From an uncultured Porphyromonadaceae bacterium (GTDB taxonomy: Bacteria; Bacteroidota; Bacteroidia; Bacteroidales; Muribaculaceae): DNA of 64,000 nucleotides. Shown one piece after another: positions 38,224-47,040 of the stretch. The notes beneath the pieces were generated by a model that was given only the letters and a program-made list of their open reading frames with translations, had not been told where the DNA came from and searched no databases. Where the stretch lies: the NCBI GenBank assembly GCA_937989585.1, contig CALKRW010000065.1:62001-126000 (forward strand). The letters are read 5' to 3'. The translations under genes were made by a program, and so were the position numbers. Each line of letters opens with the position of its first letter. Position 1 is the stretch's first letter.

Positions 38224-40716
38224 TTAAAGTGAGGTTTTCATTCTGAGTTTCCGCGTATTGAAACCCGGGGCCGATATAACAAGCACGACATCACCCGATT
38301 TGTCCCCTGACCTAAGAATCACTGAGCAGGTTCCATTATACAGGCGCCTTTGATTTCCGGTCATGGATTCTTCGCTGCAGATATCGCCGTTTACGACACC
38401 GACAATTTCCGCAGGTCCCTCAACGGCAAAACTTACTTCCGCGTCCTCACCCAAGACTTTCCTGCCCCTGGAGTCAACAGCCTCGACAACAATATGCTGA
38501 AGGTCTATGCCATCAGCCTTCCATTCAGGATTGTCCGATGTTACCCTAAGTGATTTTGCCTTTCCTGCTGTCTCAAGGGTATGCATGGCGACAGGTTTCT
38601 TGATTCCCTTGTGGTATGCGATTGCCTCAACTTTCCCAGGCTCCCATGTAATGGAATCCCAACGCATACGGTTACGCCTACGTGAATCGGTAGTGTCATT
38701 CTGACGTCGGCCAAGGCTTCTGCCGTTTACCAGCAGTTCAACTTCATCAGCGTTGGTATAAGTATATAGCGACAGGACCTGGCCGTCTTTCTGATTCCAG
38801 TTTTCAGTCAGTCTCTGTCCACCCATTTTCTCATCATTCCACATGGTAGATTCGGTATCCTCAACAACAGCAATATGCACCAGGGGTTCATCCGCCTTGA
38901 AGAAACTGCGCAGGAACCATGCACTGGGCTTTGGCTGAAGCGAGATGTCGAATACTCCCTGCGACCATCCTTTGGCAGGCCATCCGTTGCTTTCGCCGAG
39001 ATAGTCTATCATCCCCCAGTAGGCCAGACCTACTACTCTGTCAAGGTCCATGTCGAAGAAGTTAGGACCCATATTGGAGGTATTTGCCTCGCTCTGATAA
39101 AAAATCATATGTGGAAAACGACGGCTGTCTCCGGGGAAATACATGTATCGGTAATTGTATGAGGCAATGTCTGTGACAAGAGCCAGTGGAGCGGGTATGG
39201 AATCCGTTGTCTCGCTGCGGCCACGGGGATGCATGGCAACAGTCACAGGTCGTCCAGTATCGTAACGGTTCAGCAAAATCTTCTGAAGTCTGTATGGTGT
39301 CACTCCCCAGTCAGCATAGGAAATATTCCACAGCAACTGCAGTTCGTTCCCAAGGCTCCACATTATAACTGATGGATGGTTGCGGTCACGCTTAATCCAT
39401 TCCGGAACATCCTTCTGCCATTGCGCGTCCCAGTCCTTGCGGCCTCCACAATACTGTTTAAGCCATTTGTCATACAGTTCGTCAACTACAAGAATGCCGA
39501 GTTCATCACAGAGGTCAAGGAACGACTTGCTGTAAGGATTGTGGGATGTCCTGACATGATTGAAGCCGAAGGCCTTGAGCATCCTGAGTCTTTTCTCCAT
39601 GGCTCGCGGATATGCGGCGGCTCCTAACGCGCCAAGTGTATGGTGGTTGGCAATACCTTTAAGAAGAGTCTTTCTGCCATTGAGTTTAAGGCCGAATTCA
39701 GGCGAGTATTCAATCTTGCGGATTCCAAACCGCTGTGACAGTTCATCAACCGGTTTTCCATCCTTGTCTAGCAATGTGAAAGTAGCGGTGTAAAGCGATG
39801 GCGATTCAATGTCCCATAAGGCCGGATTTTCTATAACAAGACTGTCGATACGGTATTCCTTTGTTTTCTGCCTAGATTTGAACGCGAGTTCCAAGGTGTC
39901 ACAGTATACAAGCGTGCCCTGTGGACCGTTGATGCGTGCAGCGACATACATCTTTCCTGATTTACGGGACGAGTTGAATATCTCGGCCTGCAGTACGACC
40001 GATGCCTTGTCTGACGACACCTCTGGCGTAGTAATTCTGAAAGGATGACGGGTAAAGTGCATCGCAGGGTTCATAAGGACAATGTTGACATCGCGGTAAA
40101 GGCCGCCACCAGTGTACCAGCGTGAATTATCCGGTCTGCCTGTATCGGCCCTGACAGCAATTACATTCGGGCCGTCCCAGTTTAATAATTTTGTAATATC
40201 TGTCTCGAAACCCAGATAACCATAATCTGTACTTCCGGCCTTAACTCCATTGACCCATACATCCCCCACAAGCATTATGCCCTCAAAATCCAGAAGAATT
40301 ATCTTATCCTTCCACTCTCCGGGCGCATAAAAAGTCTTTCTGTACCAACCCGTGACCGGTTCCTTGAAGGCTCGGGCACTCAGACGGCTTTTGACATTGG
40401 CGGCCGGATTATTCATATCCGGACGTTCATCCCGTCCGGGTTCGACCCAGGGCTGGGAAATCAGGAAATCGTGGGGAAGATTGACTTTTTCCCAGGCAGT
40501 GTCATCAAAGTCTTTGTCAAGGACTCCGACCGTATCGGTCCTGCTGAATAACCATCCACGGTTCAGATTAATTTTCAACCGCGTCTCTGACTTTACGCCA
40601 AGGGCATCTGTATTCTCAACCATCATGGTCGGAGTAATTCTATCTGCTAAAGAGAGATTAAATGAACCAGACAAAAAGACAGCCGCAATAAGCGAACCGA
40701 GTTTCAATGCTTTCAT
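38224..40716 (-). CDS. GH2 beta-glycosidase (galactosidase/glucuronidase type)
   Basis: This 830-residue exported enzyme has the GH2 order: N-terminal jelly roll (about 50-220, DTAWEKVNLPHDF and GWYRKTF), Ig-like sandwich, TIM barrel (about 350-640), and two C-terminal beta domains of the DUF4982 type. The catalytic acid/base is the glutamate of WSLGNELQ (about residue 457) and the nucleophile that of FYQSEANTS (about 541). A beta-galactosidase acting on galactan or arabinogalactan side chains of rhamnogalacturonan I is likely, but beta-glucuronidase cannot be excluded. A TAACTTTG (-7 form) lies 85-92 bases upstream. It heads the run GH2-GH106-GH105-six-hairpin-DUF4450. Confidence 0.9.
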   Translation of the reverse strand: MKALKLGSLIAAVFLSGSFNLSLADRITPTMMVENTDALGVKSETRLKINLNRGWLFSRTDTVGVLDKDFDDTAWEKVNLPHDFLISQPWVEPGRDERPDMNNPAANVKSRLSARAFKEPVTGWYRKTFYAPGEWKDKIILLDFEGIMLVGDVWVNGVKAGSTDYGYLGFETDITKLLNWDGPNVIAVRADTGRPDNSRWYTGGGLYRDVNIVLMNPAMHFTRHPFRITTPEVSSDKASVVLQAEIFNSSRKSGKMYVAARINGPQGTLVYCDTLELAFKSRQKTKEYRIDSLVIENPALWDIESPSLYTATFTLLDKDGKPVDELSQRFGIRKIEYSPEFGLKLNGRKTLLKGIANHHTLGALGAAAYPRAMEKRLRMLKAFGFNHVRTSHNPYSKSFLDLCDELGILVVDELYDKWLKQYCGGRKDWDAQWQKDVPEWIKRDRNHPSVIMWSLGNELQLLWNISYADWGVTPYRLQKILLNRYDTGRPVTVAMHPRGRSETTDSIPAPLALVTDIASYNYRYMYFPGDSRRFPHMIFYQSEANTSNMGPNFFDMDLDRVVGLAYWGMIDYLGESNGWPAKGWSQGVFDISLQPKPSAWFLRSFFKADEPLVHIAVVEDTESTMWNDEKMGGQRLTENWNQKDGQVLSLYTYTNADEVELLVNGRSLGRRQNDTTDSRRRNRMRWDSITWEPGKVEAIAYHKGIKKPVAMHTLETAGKAKSLRVTSDNPEWKADGIDLQHIVVEAVDSRGRKVLGEDAEVSFAVEGPAEIVGVVNGDICSEESMTGNQRRLYNGTCSVILRSGDKSGDVVLVISAPGFNTRKLRMKTSL

Positions 40717-40865
40717 ATAATTTCAGTTTCCCAGGAAATTAAGGTTTTGTTCGAATAAGAGCATTAAGGGAGAAAAATCCATGCAGTCGTTTTGCGAATA
40801 CAAAGTTAAACAAAATTTATGGATTTACTAATCACGCGTGGTAATTACTTCAGATATATAATAAT

Positions 40866-40899
40866 AACGCACCCCGGAAAGCGGACTGCTCCCGGGGTG
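40866..40899 (-). terminator. Rho-independent terminator after the CE8-PL1 gene
   Basis: CACCCCGG pairs with CCGGGGTG (40870-40877 with 40892-40899). On the minus strand it is followed by CGTTATTATTA. It separates the CE8-PL1 gene from the GH2 gene, which has its own promoter. Confidence 0.75.
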
Positions 40900-40925
40900 A
40901 CGTATATAAGTTATAAGACCAAGGA

Positions 40926-43900
40926 CTATAGGGCGACCTTGAGGATTCTGGGTGCTACTCTCGCCGAAGACAGGTGCAGCAGCGATATGCCTGCTGGCAG
41001 ACTCAGCCTCATTGTTGGGGACGTCACAGCCTGGGCGGAAAGAAGACGTCCGTAAACACTGTATACGCGGAGGATCGACCCGACGGCTTCGGGACTTACA
41101 CTGAGTGTCGAGGTCATGGAATCATAAGTAAATTCACTAACCGCCGTGATATCGCTTACCCCCGCTCCGGAGAAATCGTTCGACATGGCTTCATCCATAA
41201 GAGAGGCTAGATAAACCTCAAGAGCGGTATATCCGTCAGCGTTAAGACGATTGTTGTCGGCGACATTAGGGTCAAGTCCGTTCTGAGTCTCCCACGCATC
41301 AGGCATACCGTCCTTGTCGCTATCGGCAGGAACTGTGTAGTCAGAGGGATAATCATAGAAACCTTCCGCATCAGTTTCCTTGTCGATGATGCCACGGTTG
41401 CTTCCAAGCGATGCGCCATAGGTCGTGCTGCCGTTCTTGACTTCCATGGCGATACGCTGCTCTACTTTGTCACGGTTGACAGTACCTGCATGTTCTACAA
41501 CATATTCAAACGCATCGTTTGCATTCTGTGTGATGTTGAGCATGTAACGCTCGGGAACATAGGCACCTGTCGCACCTGCGGCCGAATGTTTATACCAGGG
41601 AGTGGCGGTAACAATACGCTGGTCCGCGCGAATCTGCGAGAGCGAGTAATGCTCGGCATTCATGCCTTTCCAGTTGTCAGCGGTCTCGGCTGGGAAATTC
41701 TCGGCGACATTGCCGTTGACGTACCATTTGGCAGGGCCCCATGAGGTTGCGCCCTCACGGGCATAACTTGAATTTACAAACCACAGTTCACTCTTGCTGG
41801 AATTGGCGCCCGGTTTGTAATAATTGTTCATGAAGTTGCACTCGTGAGCGGAGTTGAGTCCGTCATAGGATGAAACAGCCGCAGTATTCTCGCCGCCATA
41901 GCATCCTCCGCGTGAACCGTAGTTGTAGTTCACGTTGTTGGCATATTCCATGAATACAACGTTGTCGTCGCCACGCGCACCGTTGAAACGGGGCGAGCGC
42001 GAATTGTTGTGGGCGAGAAGGTTGTGATGGTATGTGGCAGGAGAACCGCCCCACTGGCAACCGTAACCGCGGGCACCTTTCGAGTGGCCTGCATTGTAGA
42101 GTCCCTCGTGGACGATGGAATGCTGAACTGTGAGGAAGTGGCTGTCGGCAGTATTCATGTTTTCTTCGACAGACCATCCGAATACGCAGTGGTCGAATAT
42201 GAAGTTCGAGCAGTTCTCGGCACCGCAAGCATTCTCGGCAAGTATCTCGCCGGCCATGTTCTTCTGACCGATGCGGAAACGGACGTTACGGACAATGAAA
42301 TTCTGCGAGCCGCCGAAGTTGACTTTGTTCCGGCTGATAAGTATGCCCTGGCCCGGGGCTGTCTGTCCGGCAATAGTGAAATCGGAACGGTTGACTCGGA
42401 GTTCGGACGCCAGCTGGATGTTTCCGCTTACAGCGAAGGTGATGGTTATAGGTTCGCCCTTATATTGCTGGAAAGCCCAGCGCAGTGTACCGGGAGTGTT
42501 GTCATCGGCAAGCGAAGTCACTGTAACGACCTTACCTCCTCGACCGCCGGTTGTATATTTGCCGAAGCCTTCAGCCGAGGGGAATGCGAGCATCGAACGT
42601 GCTGACGAAAGGCTGACGCGGGGCGACATGACGCCATGACGCGAGACGGAACGGACAGCATAATCAGCTGACGAGTCAAAATTATCAGTAAAGGAAGGCT
42701 CGCTTGTCATGGCAATGAATTCGCCATCCTTATATATAATGTATGCGGCCGCATCCGACTCCCAGTAAAAACCGTCGGGCGTAATCTCGAAATTGGAAGG
42801 TGCCGCGGCCCCCTGCAGGATTGAGGCGAAGTCGAAAGACACATTGCTATGTTTGCCGAAAAGGAACTCCGGATTCATATAGGCCTCGACTTCGGCATCG
42901 CTTGCCTGGTGTGAGAATGCGGCTCGGCCTGAGACATCTGCAAGGCTGCCGTCAGGATTGATGTTGCGGTATTCGTAGAGCGACGAACTGTTCTCGCTGC
43001 CGTTCCATGCGGTCCATCCGGCTTTTGAGATATGGTTTCCGAGGGTGCAGTTCATAAACATGGCACCCGATGTTTCCTTCCATGGACGGCCCAGAGTATA
43101 GGCTCCCGGAGCGACACCATCGTCTGCCGTGACGTTACACTTGTTGAAGAACAGACCTGGATAAAATTTCTCGGACGATAGTTCGGGATAGAGCACACGC
43201 GTCATGGGCATTCCGCTTTCTGCCGGAGCGGTAATATAACCGCCGCCCTTCACGCAGCGAATCTCACAGTTCTCGAACCATTCGAGACCTCCGTCATAGA
43301 TAAAGTCGGTCGCACCGCTGACAGTGCAGTCCGTGAAGTAGCCGCGCGCGCCTACATTAGCCTTGTATGTATCCTGATATCCGGAAATGACACAGTTGTT
43401 GAAGATGTGTGCGTCGCCGGATGTGTACAAGGCTTCTGCCTGACCGTTATTGCCTGAGGTGTTGCGTATCGTCAGGCCCTGGGCATAGAAACGTTCGGTG
43501 AAGACATTCAGGGCGGCGCAATCATTATATGTTTTGTCTGACGAGCCGCCGCGGCTTACTGAAGACGTCAGTATCGTGGTTGCAGGGGCCTCGCCTATGA
43601 GACTGATGAAACTACCTGCACTTCCCTTTCGTCCGGCATATATGTTCTCTTCATATACACCCGGACGTATGTAGATAATACCTCGCGATCCTTCGGGAAC
43701 AGCGTCGATCGCAGCCTGAACTGATGTATAGTTCCCTTTACCCCCCTGGTCTACAACATATGCAACGACAGGAGCATTCTCGTCCGGTGCGGGCTTTACT
43801 TTCGAATCCTGACTGTATCCGTACTGGCTGAGATCGGACAGTTCGCCGACGTCGCCCACCGGATTCTCAGTCGCGAAGCGAGCCTGCTCCGCAGTAATCT

Positions 43901-44798
43901 CGTCACCGAAAATCTGTATCTTGTGGACGCGCGGAGCCTGACGCTGGGCATTGGGGTCCGCATACTGGTTGAAGACAGCATCCTGAACAGGCGCACCCTG
44001 TATCTCGCCGTCCCACACACGCCACCTGATGGAAACATCATGGGCGTCAATCACATTCTCCATGAAGTAACCCTGGTCCGAGAATACGGTCCATCCCTGT
44101 TTCTGTTTTTCCGAGCCCATCCATACCAGAGGCTTCCATTCACCGTCACCGACCTTGTAGTCGCATTTGATGCCGCGTCCCCAGGAAGTCGAGGACCAGG
44201 ACCACTGTACTCGCTCGACATAGGGAATATGGTCTATCTCTACCCAGCCGTGAAGCGACTTGCCGTTCTCTGCGGCATTACGGCACATCTGGACGAAGCC
44301 TGCCTCTCCGTGCGTTGGCTTCCCGTTGGCTCCGTAGGTTATGTTGTCTTCAAGATAATGTGTATGGCCTTGCACAGTCCAGTTGTTGTAATACTTCGCC
44401 TGGTTGCCGGAACATTTTTCGCCGAGATAATACTGGCGTGAGAATGCTGCGGTTGCACCAGCCAGACCGTTGTATGACTTGCGGGTTGCGAAGGTACAGT
44501 TATGGAACAGCACAGGATAGGTCACTGTGGTGCCGCCGTTTGCCGGTGTCTGCAGCACGGCATTCACATATCCTCCGTCAGACCACTCCGGACAGTCACG
44601 GCCTGTTTCCTTCTGCCAGGTCGACGGCCAGGTCTCGTCATTGAAATTAATGTCGATGATCTTAGGGAATGTCGATGAATTGCTCCATTGCTCTACCACC
44701 GATGGTGGATCGAGCGATCCCTCGATTGCCGCGAATCCTGACAACGGCAACAGCATGGCCGTAAGCGCGGTAAACATAGTGCATGATCTTAGGTTCAT
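40926..44798 (-). CDS. Secreted pectin methylesterase (CE8) - pectate lyase (PL1) fusion
   Basis: The 1290-residue exported protein (signal peptide about 1-23) carries two pectin enzymes. Residues about 24-335 are an N-terminal region I cannot assign. About 340-660 is a CE8 pectin methylesterase (YTSVQAAIDAVPEGSRG, GYQDTYKANVG, TDFIYDGG with the catalytic aspartate). A short FN3-like linker (about 665-735) follows. About 735-1110 is a PL1 lyase (FPSAEGFGKYTTGGRGGK, and the SKGARGYGCQWGG / HHNLLAHNNSRSPRF region). Then comes a calcium-binding DKDGMPDAWE linker and a C-terminal domain like a type IX secretion sorting domain (VYSVYGRLL...LPAGISLL). It would demethylate homogalacturonan and then cleave it. 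Confidence 0.92.
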   Translation of the reverse strand: MNLRSCTMFTALTAMLLPLSGFAAIEGSLDPPSVVEQWSNSSTFPKIIDINFNDETWPSTWQKETGRDCPEWSDGGYVNAVLQTPANGGTTVTYPVLFHNCTFATRKSYNGLAGATAAFSRQYYLGEKCSGNQAKYYNNWTVQGHTHYLEDNITYGANGKPTHGEAGFVQMCRNAAENGKSLHGWVEIDHIPYVERVQWSWSSTSWGRGIKCDYKVGDGEWKPLVWMGSEKQKQGWTVFSDQGYFMENVIDAHDVSIRWRVWDGEIQGAPVQDAVFNQYADPNAQRQAPRVHKIQIFGDEITAEQARFATENPVGDVGELSDLSQYGYSQDSKVKPAPDENAPVVAYVVDQGGKGNYTSVQAAIDAVPEGSRGIIYIRPGVYEENIYAGRKGSAGSFISLIGEAPATTILTSSVSRGGSSDKTYNDCAALNVFTERFYAQGLTIRNTSGNNGQAEALYTSGDAHIFNNCVISGYQDTYKANVGARGYFTDCTVSGATDFIYDGGLEWFENCEIRCVKGGGYITAPAESGMPMTRVLYPELSSEKFYPGLFFNKCNVTADDGVAPGAYTLGRPWKETSGAMFMNCTLGNHISKAGWTAWNGSENSSSLYEYRNINPDGSLADVSGRAAFSHQASDAEVEAYMNPEFLFGKHSNVSFDFASILQGAAAPSNFEITPDGFYWESDAAAYIIYKDGEFIAMTSEPSFTDNFDSSADYAVRSVSRHGVMSPRVSLSSARSMLAFPSAEGFGKYTTGGRGGKVVTVTSLADDNTPGTLRWAFQQYKGEPITITFAVSGNIQLASELRVNRSDFTIAGQTAPGQGILISRNKVNFGGSQNFIVRNVRFRIGQKNMAGEILAENACGAENCSNFIFDHCVFGWSVEENMNTADSHFLTVQHSIVHEGLYNAGHSKGARGYGCQWGGSPATYHHNLLAHNNSRSPRFNGARGDDNVVFMEYANNVNYNYGSRGGCYGGENTAAVSSYDGLNSAHECNFMNNYYKPGANSSKSELWFVNSSYAREGATSWGPAKWYVNGNVAENFPAETADNWKGMNAEHYSLSQIRADQRIVTATPWYKHSAAGATGAYVPERYMLNITQNANDAFEYVVEHAGTVNRDKVEQRIAMEVKNGSTTYGASLGSNRGIIDKETDAEGFYDYPSDYTVPADSDKDGMPDAWETQNGLDPNVADNNRLNADGYTALEVYLASLMDEAMSNDFSGAGVSDITAVSEFTYDSMTSTLSVSPEAVGSILRVYSVYGRLLSAQAVTSPTMRLSLPAGISLLHLSSARVAPRILKVAL

Positions 44799-44857
44799 TG
44801 GTATGTTATTTATGATTGGTTATAAGATTTTTGCGCGGATGCATGGTATTGATTGTA

Positions 44858-44865
44858 CAAAATTA
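44858..44865 (-). promoter_or_regulatory. -7 element of the CE8-PL1 gene
   Basis: TAATTTTG on the minus strand, 60-67 bases before the start codon. The -33 element is not clear, so this is a weaker call than the other promoters. Confidence 0.45.
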
Positions 44866-44924
44866 GTATAAGTTTTTTAATAAAATGTGTAATTTTCATC
44901 CGAATAGGTGTAATTATTTGACTT

Positions 44925-45022
44925 TTTAATGCAAAAGCAGCGACCCTCCCGAGCCGCTGCTTCCTAAACCTATGATTCACTTATTTATGTTGTTGCTCTT
45001 TACGTTTAGCGTTGCAAAACTA
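44925..45022 (-). ncRNA. Candidate small RNA or attenuated leader upstream of the CE8-PL1 gene
   Basis: On the minus strand a TAGTTTTG (45022-45015) is followed by about 80 AT-rich bases without a start codon, then a strong terminator: AAGCAGCG pairs with CGCTGCTT (44935-44962) and is followed by TTGC. The -33 box is poor. This promoter-short RNA-terminator layout fits either an independent small RNA or a leader where transcription into the CE8-PL1 gene can stop early. The remainder of 44799-45359 has no gene I can support. Confidence 0.5.
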
Positions 45023-45283
45023 ATCAAAATTTATGACACTAAAAGTTAATCAGTGTTAAATTTAATGTTTAATAACAAATTTTTGCATAATAAAATATAA
45101 ACGGTCTTTTCCTTTAGTTCCCACCGACCCTGTAATGGCTTGAAAATAACGGTTTTCACCAGAATCCACTTAAATAATGTATCAATTAATGGAATATTCT
45201 TATTTAGGTATAAGTTATGGATAAACATTTGCTTTGACTTTCTTTTTTTATCATCCTTAAGTTAATATATCGTTATTTTTCAC

Positions 45284-45291
45284 TAAATTTG
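45284..45291 (+). promoter_or_regulatory. -7 element of nagB
   Basis: TAAATTTG lies 68-75 bases before the nagB start codon. No convincing -33 box is seen at the expected distance. Confidence 0.4.
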
Positions 45292-45359
45292 TCCCATAAT
45301 ATAAACCAAAACATCTTTAAGAATTCCTGCCGCGGCAGGTCCCCTAAAAAATTTAAATC

Positions 45360-46169
45360 ATGAGACTTATTATCGAAAAAAACTACGATGAGGTTTCCCG
45401 TTGGGCCGCAAACTATGTAGCAGCACGCATCAACGAGGCTAAACCTACTGCCGAGCATCCTTTTGTTCTCGGCTGCCCTACCGGTAGTTCCCCCCTGGGC
45501 ATGTATCGCGAACTCATCAGACTGAACAAGGCCGGCAAAGTCTCTTTCGAGAATGTGGTCACCTTCAACATGGACGAATATGTCGGTATTCCTCGTGACC
45601 ACGAGCAGAGTTACCACACTTTCATGTGGACGAACTTCTTCAACCAGATAAACATCAAGCCCGAGAACGTCAATATCCTCAACGGCAACGCTCCCGATCC
45701 CGTCGAGGAATGCAAGCGCTATGAGGAGAAAATTGCCTCATACGGCGGAATTGACCTGTTCATGGGCGGTGTCGGTCCAGACGGTCATATCGCGTTCAAC
45801 GAGCCCGGTTCCTCACTGACATCGCGTACACGAATGAAGACTCTTACCCAAGACACCATCATCGCCAACTCACGTTTCTTCGAGAACAATGTCGACCTCG
45901 TGCCCAAGACCGCGCTGACTGTCGGTGTCGGCACTGTTTGCGACGCCAAGAGCGTGCTTCTCATCGTCAACGGTCACAACAAGGCCCGCGCCCTGAAACA
46001 CGGCGTCGAGGGCGGCATCTCCCAGATGTGGACAATTTCTGCCCTCCAGATGCACCCCAAGGCCATCATCGTTGCCGACGATGACGCCTGCGGCGAACTC
46101 AAGGTCCAGACCTACCGCTACTTCAAGGACATCGAGTCACACAACCTCGATCCCGATACCCAACTCTGA
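45360..46169 (+). CDS. nagB: Glucosamine-6-phosphate deaminase
   Basis: This 269-residue enzyme converts glucosamine 6-phosphate to fructose 6-phosphate and ammonia, feeding amino sugars into glycolysis. Signatures include LGCPTGSSPLGMYRELI, FNMDEYVGIPRDHEQSYH and GGVGPDGHIAFNEPGSSL with the catalytic Asp/His pair. Length equals the E. coli enzyme (about 266). It stands alone with its own terminator. Confidence 0.97.
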   Translation: MRLIIEKNYDEVSRWAANYVAARINEAKPTAEHPFVLGCPTGSSPLGMYRELIRLNKAGKVSFENVVTFNMDEYVGIPRDHEQSYHTFMWTNFFNQINIKPENVNILNGNAPDPVEECKRYEEKIASYGGIDLFMGGVGPDGHIAFNEPGSSLTSRTRMKTLTQDTIIANSRFFENNVDLVPKTALTVGVGTVCDAKSVLLIVNGHNKARALKHGVEGGISQMWTISALQMHPKAIIVADDDACGELKVQTYRYFKDIESHNLDPDTQL

Positions 46170-46198
46170 CATACTGCGTACTATCCGAAAGATTAAAT

Positions 46199-46249
46199 CC
46201 TCAGGCAACGTTCCGCTTAGTTCCGGACCTCTTGCCTGAGGTTATTTTC
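46199..46249 (+). terminator. Rho-independent terminator of nagB
   Basis: CCTCAGGCAA (46199-46208) pairs with TTGCCTGAGG (46232-46241), followed by TTATTTTC. It lies 30 bases after the nagB stop. Confidence 0.85.
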
Positions 46250-46347
46250 TAATTGAACTTTTCATTCCCGGGCTTGTTCTACTGATGGACTTGCTCCCGC
46301 CGACAATCATTTATTGAATACTACTCAACAACATAAAACACACTGCT

Positions 46348-46950
46348 ATGACAACACCAGCAAAATCAATTAAAGGCACTCGCACCGAGGCACTTCTCGC
46401 CGCGTCATACATTGCCGAGTCAACAGCCTACACGCGCTATATGTACTATGCCAAACAGGCTGACAAAGACGGTTATCCCCCAATCGCCGTCATATTCGAA
46501 TCCACCGCAAACAACGAGATGCACCATTCAAAGGTTTTCTTCAAGTTCCTCGAAGGCGGTCAGGTCTCAAACAGCGTAACGATTGATGCCGGAGTCATCG
46601 GAACCACCGCCGAGAACCTTAACACTGCGGCGACCGAGGAACTTCACGAGGGCGTCGAATTCTACACCAACGCCGCCAAGGTGGCACGCGAAGAGGGTTT
46701 CGACAAAATCGCCGAGGTATTCGACTCTATCGCAAAAGTCGAACTTTTCCACCGCGACCGCTTCCTCGAACTTCTCGATCAGGTCCAGAAGGGAACTGTA
46801 TGGAAACGCGACCAACCTATCAGATGGCAGTGTCTTGTCTGCGGTTACATTTACGAAGGCACAGAACCCCCGACAGTATGCCCCGCCTGCTCGCACCCCT
46901 CGAAATTCTACATGGACATGTCTATGATGACCAATGCCCTTGTCGACTGA
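46348..46950 (+). CDS. rbr: Rubrerythrin
   Basis: This 200-residue peroxide-scavenging protein combines a ferritin-like di-iron four-helix bundle (about 10-150, with ESTAYTRYMYYAKQAD, TANNEMHHSKVFF and KVELFHRDRFLELL) and a C-terminal rubredoxin domain (CLVCGYIYEG...CPACSHP). It reduces hydrogen peroxide in anaerobes. It is probably monocistronic and ends at the bidirectional terminator shared with gdhA. Confidence 0.96.
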   Translation: MTTPAKSIKGTRTEALLAASYIAESTAYTRYMYYAKQADKDGYPPIAVIFESTANNEMHHSKVFFKFLEGGQVSNSVTIDAGVIGTTAENLNTAATEELHEGVEFYTNAAKVAREEGFDKIAEVFDSIAKVELFHRDRFLELLDQVQKGTVWKRDQPIRWQCLVCGYIYEGTEPPTVCPACSHPSKFYMDMSMMTNALVD

Positions 46951-46979
46951 AGTCGTGCCTGACATATTCCTACAAAACA

Positions 46980-47014
46980 GAAACCTCAACTGCGGAATCC
47001 GCAGTTGAGGTTTC
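46980..47014. terminator. Bidirectional terminator between rubrerythrin and gdhA
   Basis: A 17-bp near-perfect inverted repeat, GAAACCTCAACTGCGGA with its complement, sits between the converging genes and ends in TTTC on the plus side and A-rich sequence on the other. Confidence 0.88.
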
Positions 47015-47040
47015 TTATGTTATTTATAATATATGGTGTA

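Noticed and set aside
45046..45228. A 60-codon minus-strand ORF upstream of nagB
   Set aside because: It is AT-driven, rich in Lys, Leu and Ile, and has no family character; the stretch looks non-coding.
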